NCBI GenBank assembly: GCA_963281155.1 | Contig: CAUJLY010000002.1 | Span: 3,720,001-3,784,000 of the forward strand | Direction of reading: 5' to 3' | DNA length: 64,000 nucleotides | Source: Rhabditophanes sp. KR3021 | Lineage: Eukaryota > Nematoda > Chromadorea > Rhabditida > Alloionematidae | Shown: positions 58,872 through 64,000 of the stretch, one piece after another | Layout: every line of letters starts with the position of its first letter | Numbering within the stretch: the stretch's first letter is position 1 | Notes under the pieces: generated by a model | What the model was told of the DNA's origin: nothing | What the model saw: only the letters and a program-made list of their open reading frames with translations | Database searches by the model: none | Made by a program: the position numbers and the translations under genes

Positions 58872-61010
58872 ATGACGGATTTACGTTTATTAGAAACATT
58901 TAATGAAACCAGGATCCGTTTACCTGGAGCTAGTAGCAAGGGTGATGCAGGGTTTTTCGAAGTATTTACTAATCGCACAAGGTTTGTCGTGGAAGCAACT
59001 AATGAGGAGTATGAATCAAAGTATGAGAATATTAAAGGTAATTAGCTTCTAATATCCAAAATAATAAGTTATTTAGGTATTCGCATTTCACCTCCTGGGA
59101 AAAGTAAAGTCATGATGCAATTAATGCTTAATGATGGGGGAAGTATTACTTATATTTTCAATAAATCAGGAGCTAGCAAGGATGAGCTACTATCAACTAG
59201 AGATAGAGCTAAGGAAATTGTGCACCATGCTATGATTAGGCACAGACAAGCCGTAGTTCATGATAGCATCCAAGCTGAGCAGGTAAAAGAAATTCATGAA
59301 AATGTAAAAAGCAAGATATTGGATGAAGATGAAAGACTCCATTCAATGTATCGCCTTCTTGTCCAAGAGAAGTTTTTATCACCTGCAGATTTTTGGGCTG
59401 ATCATTTGGAAGATAATTTGATGTCGAAGGAAGAATCAGCCGGTGTATCTTCTGGATTTTTAGGAGCCATTTCTCAATCTGAAGATAAGGAAGGTGTCAC
59501 CCTTAATTTGAGTTTAGACATCATTAATTCTATCTTCAAAACGTATCCTGCTGTTGAAAGAAAGCACTTAGAAACTGTTCCACATGATATTAGTGAACAA
59601 GATTTCTGGTCTAAGTTTTTCAAGTCACATTATTTTCATCGTGATAGGGACTCGGCAAATGCTCCCGATGCAAAGGAAGACATTTTCTTTGACTGCCTAA
59701 AAGTTGATGAAGGTGATATGAATAATATCATCAAGCAATGCCTGAATTCTAATGTAACTAAGTCAATTGGAAACGAAGATAACTTTGGAGTATTTTCAAA
59801 CGAAATGGATGATACCAATGGTCCACGAAAAAATGAATCGAAAAGCAAGCTGTTGATTAGAAGATGTAATTATCTTTCTGAAAGAATTGTGAAATCAATT
59901 GGTGAAAACAACAAGAATCTTTTTGACAAACCAGTAATAAGTGGAATAGTTGAGGGTGATGAATTATCCAAAGTTAGATTGGCCAATAAACAAATATTGC
60001 GTGTCTTAAAGAAGGAACACAACCTTCCGCAATTGCAATCATTTATGGCAAAATATAACAATCTTCAGGAGACTCTTTTTGTTCCATTTGGAATGACAAG
60101 GGAGGAATATGGTAAAGAGAAGGAAGCGGAAGAAGAACCCATGGATTATGATGACGATACATTTGATGGTTATTGGGATGCAGTAAATGCAAATGTATCT
60201 TTGGAATTAAATGATAGTTTTCAAGACAAATTATTAAATGGGTTGCTGCACAATAATGCAGGATTTGATGAAGTTCTCGAAGAATCGAAAATGATGTCTG
60301 ATGAGGAAGCATCAGATAGTGAGGATGATGAAATTAAAGCTAAACGCCCTCGTGTAACACAAGGCCATCAAGTACCATACCAGGATAGATTATCAAGAAA
60401 CTTTGACAAATTAGATGAACAAATGGACAAAATCTTAACAAAGTTCTCCAAGAAAAAAACTAAGGGCAGGGAAATATTCAATGATATTTCAGAAAATACC
60501 ATCTCAGATGTTCACGAAGGTTGCATGGAATTAATTCGTCACTTTTGGGGGTGTTTTCCTCCTAAATGTCAAGAACATGTTGATAAAATATTAAAAATTG
60601 TACCGGCTTTACGTGATTATGATGTTTACAAACTTCAAGAGGTCTCCAATTTATATGGGAATTCTCAAATTTTCCATCTTAGACAAATGATAGCAACTAT
60701 TTGCGAAAGATTGGAGGAAATGAAAACTTTGTTTTCCGGTAAAACATTCAAAGAATTAGAGTTAGAAGGTAAAATCATTTTGGATGGGGATAACTCACAA
60801 CAAGTGTACATATTTAACGGTGATCCGTTCGGCAGAATTGATGAAAAAACAAAAAACATGAGTGTCGCAGAGAAAATATATCATTCTGTCATGATTCAAG
60901 ATAATATCGTCGATGATATGATTATGGACGGATTGACAAATGGGTACTCAAAAGCTCTGAATCTTGTTGAGCATCAAGAACCAAATGGAGATTCTGATGA
61001 AGATATTTAA
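58872..61010 (+). CDS. GTF2H1: TFIIH core subunit p62
   Basis: Exons 58872-59037 and 59077-61010 encode 699 residues. p62 (Tfb1) is a structural subunit of the TFIIH core, needed for transcription initiation and nucleotide-excision repair. The N-terminal PH-like domain (about 1-105) ends near DRAKEIV. Two BSD domains follow with LVQEKFLSPADFWADHL and DISEQDFWSKFFKSHYFHRD. The C-terminal half has acidic linkers and the helical region (HEGCMELIRHFWGCFPP, then the RLEEMKTLFS helix) typical of the family end. It is longer than the human protein (548), mainly in acidic linkers. Confidence 0.9.
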
Positions 61011-61124
61011 AATTTATGTTTATTTAATAAAAAGGTACTTTATTCATATTGTTCATAATTGTTTCATCATACATAATTATCTTACTACTCTTCTAAATTT
61101 GTAATAATCTTTGTTTAGAACGCA

Positions 61125-62586
61125 ATGATTTTCAGAAGAAACATTCAAAATATCATTAGCAAATGTCAATTTTCTTCCAAAAATTCATCTGACTTCAAAG
61201 TTTTATCTGCTCTAGATAAAGAACTCGTACGTAGTAGGCCAGATCTTAATTTAGAAATGATCACGGATTCAAAAAATAAACAAATGTACGAGGAAAATAT
61301 TGTACAACGAAAAGGAATTGGTAATATCGAGAGAATACAACATTTATGGGAGAGTATACAACGATTTACTGATTCCGAAAAAGAGAATCAAGGTTTTGCA
61401 ACTCCAAAAGAATCTGAAGAGTATTTTAGAAATCTATGGGATCAAGTGAGTAATTTATCTGCATAAAATTTAATTCCGGTATTTAGATGTATTACGAAGC
61501 GTATCTGTTACCTAATTCGACTCATCCTGAAACACCAATAGGCGATGAAACAAATAATTTGGTTGTAGACACGTATGGGGATGTACAGGAAAAGGATCAA
61601 TCTAAGACTTATTTTGCAGAAGATCTTGTTAAATCATGGAGAAGTCTTCATCATCCAACTAAAGCAGCTGGGAATCGAAGTTATTTCTTGTCAGGATATT
61701 TAGCTATATTGGAAAAAGCCATTTTAAACTATGTATTCAACTACGTCAAGAATCTTGGTTTTGTTCCTGTTATTGTTCCTGATTTAATACATAACAATGT
61801 TACTGTTGGATGTGGAGTTATTCAAAAAGCGGATCATAATAGTATCCAATATAGTGTCTTCAACAATCCCTCGCTTCACCTATCCGGCACAGCTGGTAAG
61901 GCATATTGTAAATGTTTCACATTTTATTTTTAGAAATGGGATTAGGAGCATTAATTGAAGGAAAAAATGTTCACCAACTCAAATGAATTTCCAAAGAAGT
62001 TTGTTGCATTAAGTAGATGCTACAGACCTGAGGTTAGCAATTCGGCACAAGAAGCAAAATTATATCGTGTACATGAGTTTTTTAAAATTGAAATGTTTTC
62101 ACTTTGTTTACCAAGTCAAAGCTCTCAGATGTTGGAAGATTTTTTGCAAATTCAAAAGGACATTTTTAAAAACTTGGAAATACCTTACAGGGTGCTAAAC
62201 ATGTCGAGTCAGGAATTGGGAGCTTCTGCATACAAAAAATATGATATTGAGGCATGGATGAAAGGAAGAAAAATGTTCGGTGAAGTTTCAAGCTCTTCCA
62301 ATTGTACAGATTATCAAACTCGAAGATTGAGTAAGTTTTGAATTTACCAAATAATATTTCATCTTTAGATGTAAAATTTCAAAATGAAATTGGCGAATAC
62401 GAGTTTTTACATACAGTTAATGGGACAGCTGTAGCTTCGACCCGAACATTAATTTCAATTTTAGAGAATAGCCAAAAAGGTAAAGCAATTCCTTCATTCC
62501 CATCTGTTCTTAATATAAATATGGACAGAGGTAAATGGCAACCATTGAAAATGAAAGAAGCCTCTAATTTTAAGTATACTGATTAA
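61125..62586 (+). CDS. SARS2: mitochondrial seryl-tRNA synthetase
   Basis: Exons 61125-61445, 61487-61895, 61934-62330 and 62369-62586. The product charges tRNA-Ser in mitochondria. The N terminus (MIFRRNIQNIISKCQFSS) looks like a mitochondrial presequence. Class II synthetase features are visible: LHLSGTAEMGLGAL with the TAE substrate motif, motif 2 with SRCYRPE...YRVHEFFKIEMF, and motif 3 VNGTAVASTRTLISILENSQ with its arginine. In exon 3 the frame breaks between GALIEGKN and EFPKKFVALSRC at an A6 run near 61961-61966; one A fewer restores it. As the rest is well conserved, an assembly indel is the likely cause. The N-terminal tRNA-binding coiled coil is short. Confidence 0.85.
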
Positions 62587-63668
62587 TTACATGTTATTAA
62601 TATTGTAGGACAAATAAATAATATTTATCGTTTATTAATCACTTGATGTTTCTTCGTTTCCATATTTTTATGTTAATTCGTATCTATTTAAACAAAATGA
62701 ACTTGATAAGGAGGTTTACAAAATATGTGTAACCTTTTCATTATTATATTTTAATCTGATACCCGTTTTTCATTTAAATATTTATTTGGTCAAACTTACA
62801 ATTCTTTTTTCATTTATGAACATTTATTTACCTTAATTAAATTAAAACGTTTAGATAATTGTCAATCAAATATTGTAGGAATATCATCTGTACTTCCGAT
62901 CATATAAAAATATATTATTGTCAAACGTTTATAATCAGCAGATCGGTTACAAAATTGTAAACAAATGCACGTTTTAAGGTACATTGATGATTGAAAGTTG
63001 CCTTTTTTGTGTTTATGGTTTTTGGTTTTATTCATAAGGTTGAATATATTTTTTTATTATTTGAAACCGTCTTTATACGTACTTGATTGTATCATGGTAG
63101 AAAGTATTATCTAACTGTAAGCTTCAGATAGTTTATATTCAAAGATACAATAATGTAACCATTTTGGAACCATTAACTCTACTATCCTTTTAAGTTATCA
63201 TATTTGATGATTACTAGATATTTAATGATTTGCTAGATAGTTATCATCATTCTATTTAGGCATGTCATAAATTTGTTCCTCGGTGGAAAATTCTTTCATT
63301 TACATATCTTCATTCGATTAAGGAATAGTATATAGGAACGATCTCTTTCCCTTTCAACTACAAAAATTAATGGCTCTTTATCTATGATTTAATGGCTTTT
63401 TTGTTGCACAAAAATACTTTTAAAATGAAATGTCTTTTACCATTCATTCACATTTTGCGTGACTTTACAATTTTTTATAATAATCGTAATAGCGTCTTCC
63501 TTCTTCAAGCATATAGTCAATTACCCAGTTTTATATCACCTTGTCTCAGTAATTTACACGCAATAGATACGAATTAATAACATGTCTTTAAAATGATCAT
63601 GATATTGATTAAGGGTTAGTTGTAAGTAATTAACGAATAATTGTTAGTTGCTTGTATTAATTTTTAAA
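62587..63668. other. intergenic region SARS2 to SHMT
   Basis: About 1.08 kb without a supported gene or repeat. AT-rich. It should contain the SHMT promoter. Confidence 0.45.
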
Positions 63669-63954
63669 ATGATTGCTAGCAGATTATTGTCTAAGCAAAT
63701 TAGAACAAATAACATTCAGGTGTGTGCTTGAATTAAAATCCCTCTAACAATTGTTTTTATGTATTATATTATGTTTTGAACAACTTTTATTTAACCGATG
63801 TATTATCTTTTAGTTCAAGTTCACAAAAATGACTGATACGACTTCGGTATACACTCCATTGGTAGCTGTTGATAGATACCAATATGAAGGTCCAAACATG
63901 TTGAAGGATCATATCAAGGATGTTGACCCAGAAGCCTTTGAAATTATGAAAAAC
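63669..63954 (+). CDS. SHMT: serine hydroxymethyltransferase, 5' end (partial)
   Basis: Exons 63669-63719 and 63814-63954 are visible. The next intron (63955-64000) ends with ttag exactly at the window edge, so the rest lies beyond. The first 17 codons (MIASRLLSKQIRTNNIQ) form a basic mitochondrial presequence. The second exon has an internal Met (MTDTTSV) and then YEGPNMLKDHIKDVDPEAFE, which matches the start of serine hydroxymethyltransferase (DPEhaxIM pattern). The enzyme interconverts serine and glycine with folate. Only 64 residues are seen, so the identification rests on a short match. Confidence 0.6.
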
Positions 63955-64000
63955 GTAAGTAAATAATCTAACATCTGATTAATAATACATTTGTGTTTAG

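Noticed and set aside
61125..62586. SLIMP-like inactive SerRS paralogue
   Set aside because: The TAE motif, motif 2 Arg/Glu and motif 3 Arg are all present, which fits an active synthetase better.

Overview
This is nuclear DNA of a small-genome animal. The window is very AT-rich. Genes are split by short spliceosomal introns, mostly 36-50 nt with GTAAGT-like donors and TTTTAG-like acceptors. The gene set is metazoan and bilaterian-like: a nicotinic acetylcholine receptor subunit, a Dachsous-type giant cadherin, an LDLa-fibrinogen-domain protein, cyclin K, CNOT3, OSCP1 and a costars protein. A reduced bilaterian (orthonectid, rotifer or nematode grade) would fit, but the sequence alone does not settle the species. 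Exon models below were built by hand from splice sites and reading phase. Where all phases close without a stop I trust them well.

Left part (1-25 kb): the 3' end of an unknown gene; a minus-strand non-alpha nAChR subunit with eight exons and a 257-bp repeat in two of its introns; eIF4G; a TMEM199/VMA12-like V-ATPase assembly factor; a secreted LDLa-fibrinogen protein with a small antisense ORF in an intron; a LINE reverse-transcriptase relic; a decayed and an intact SLC18B1-like MFS transporter in tandem; cyclin K; SEC61 gamma; and a minus-strand nuclear protein built of 57-residue repeats with CENP-C-like motifs.

Middle (24.5-36 kb): a costars-domain (ABRA/STARS) protein, CNOT3 on the minus strand with decayed coding sequence in its first intron, then a gene-poor stretch holding one small heat-shock protein.

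Right part (36-64 kb): a 13-exon Dachsous-like cadherin (2829 codons before the stop, every exon phase closing) that hosts the complete OSCP1 gene on the opposite strand in one intron. Five other introns carry copies of an element whose longest copy encodes a NUMOD4/HNH homing-endonuclease-like protein, broken by one stop. This is the most unusual feature seen. It is followed by an ABCA-type transporter (minus), two small unknown genes, TFIIH subunit p62, mitochondrial seryl-tRNA synthetase and the 5' end of a serine hydroxymethyltransferase gene cut by the window edge.

Several otherwise intact genes (SARS2, OSCP1, ABCA) show single-base frame breaks, at least two of them in homopolymers, which points to assembly indels unless shown otherwise. 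Many start codons sit a few bases after a splice-acceptor-like TTTAG, suggesting trans-splicing or very short 5'-UTR exons.
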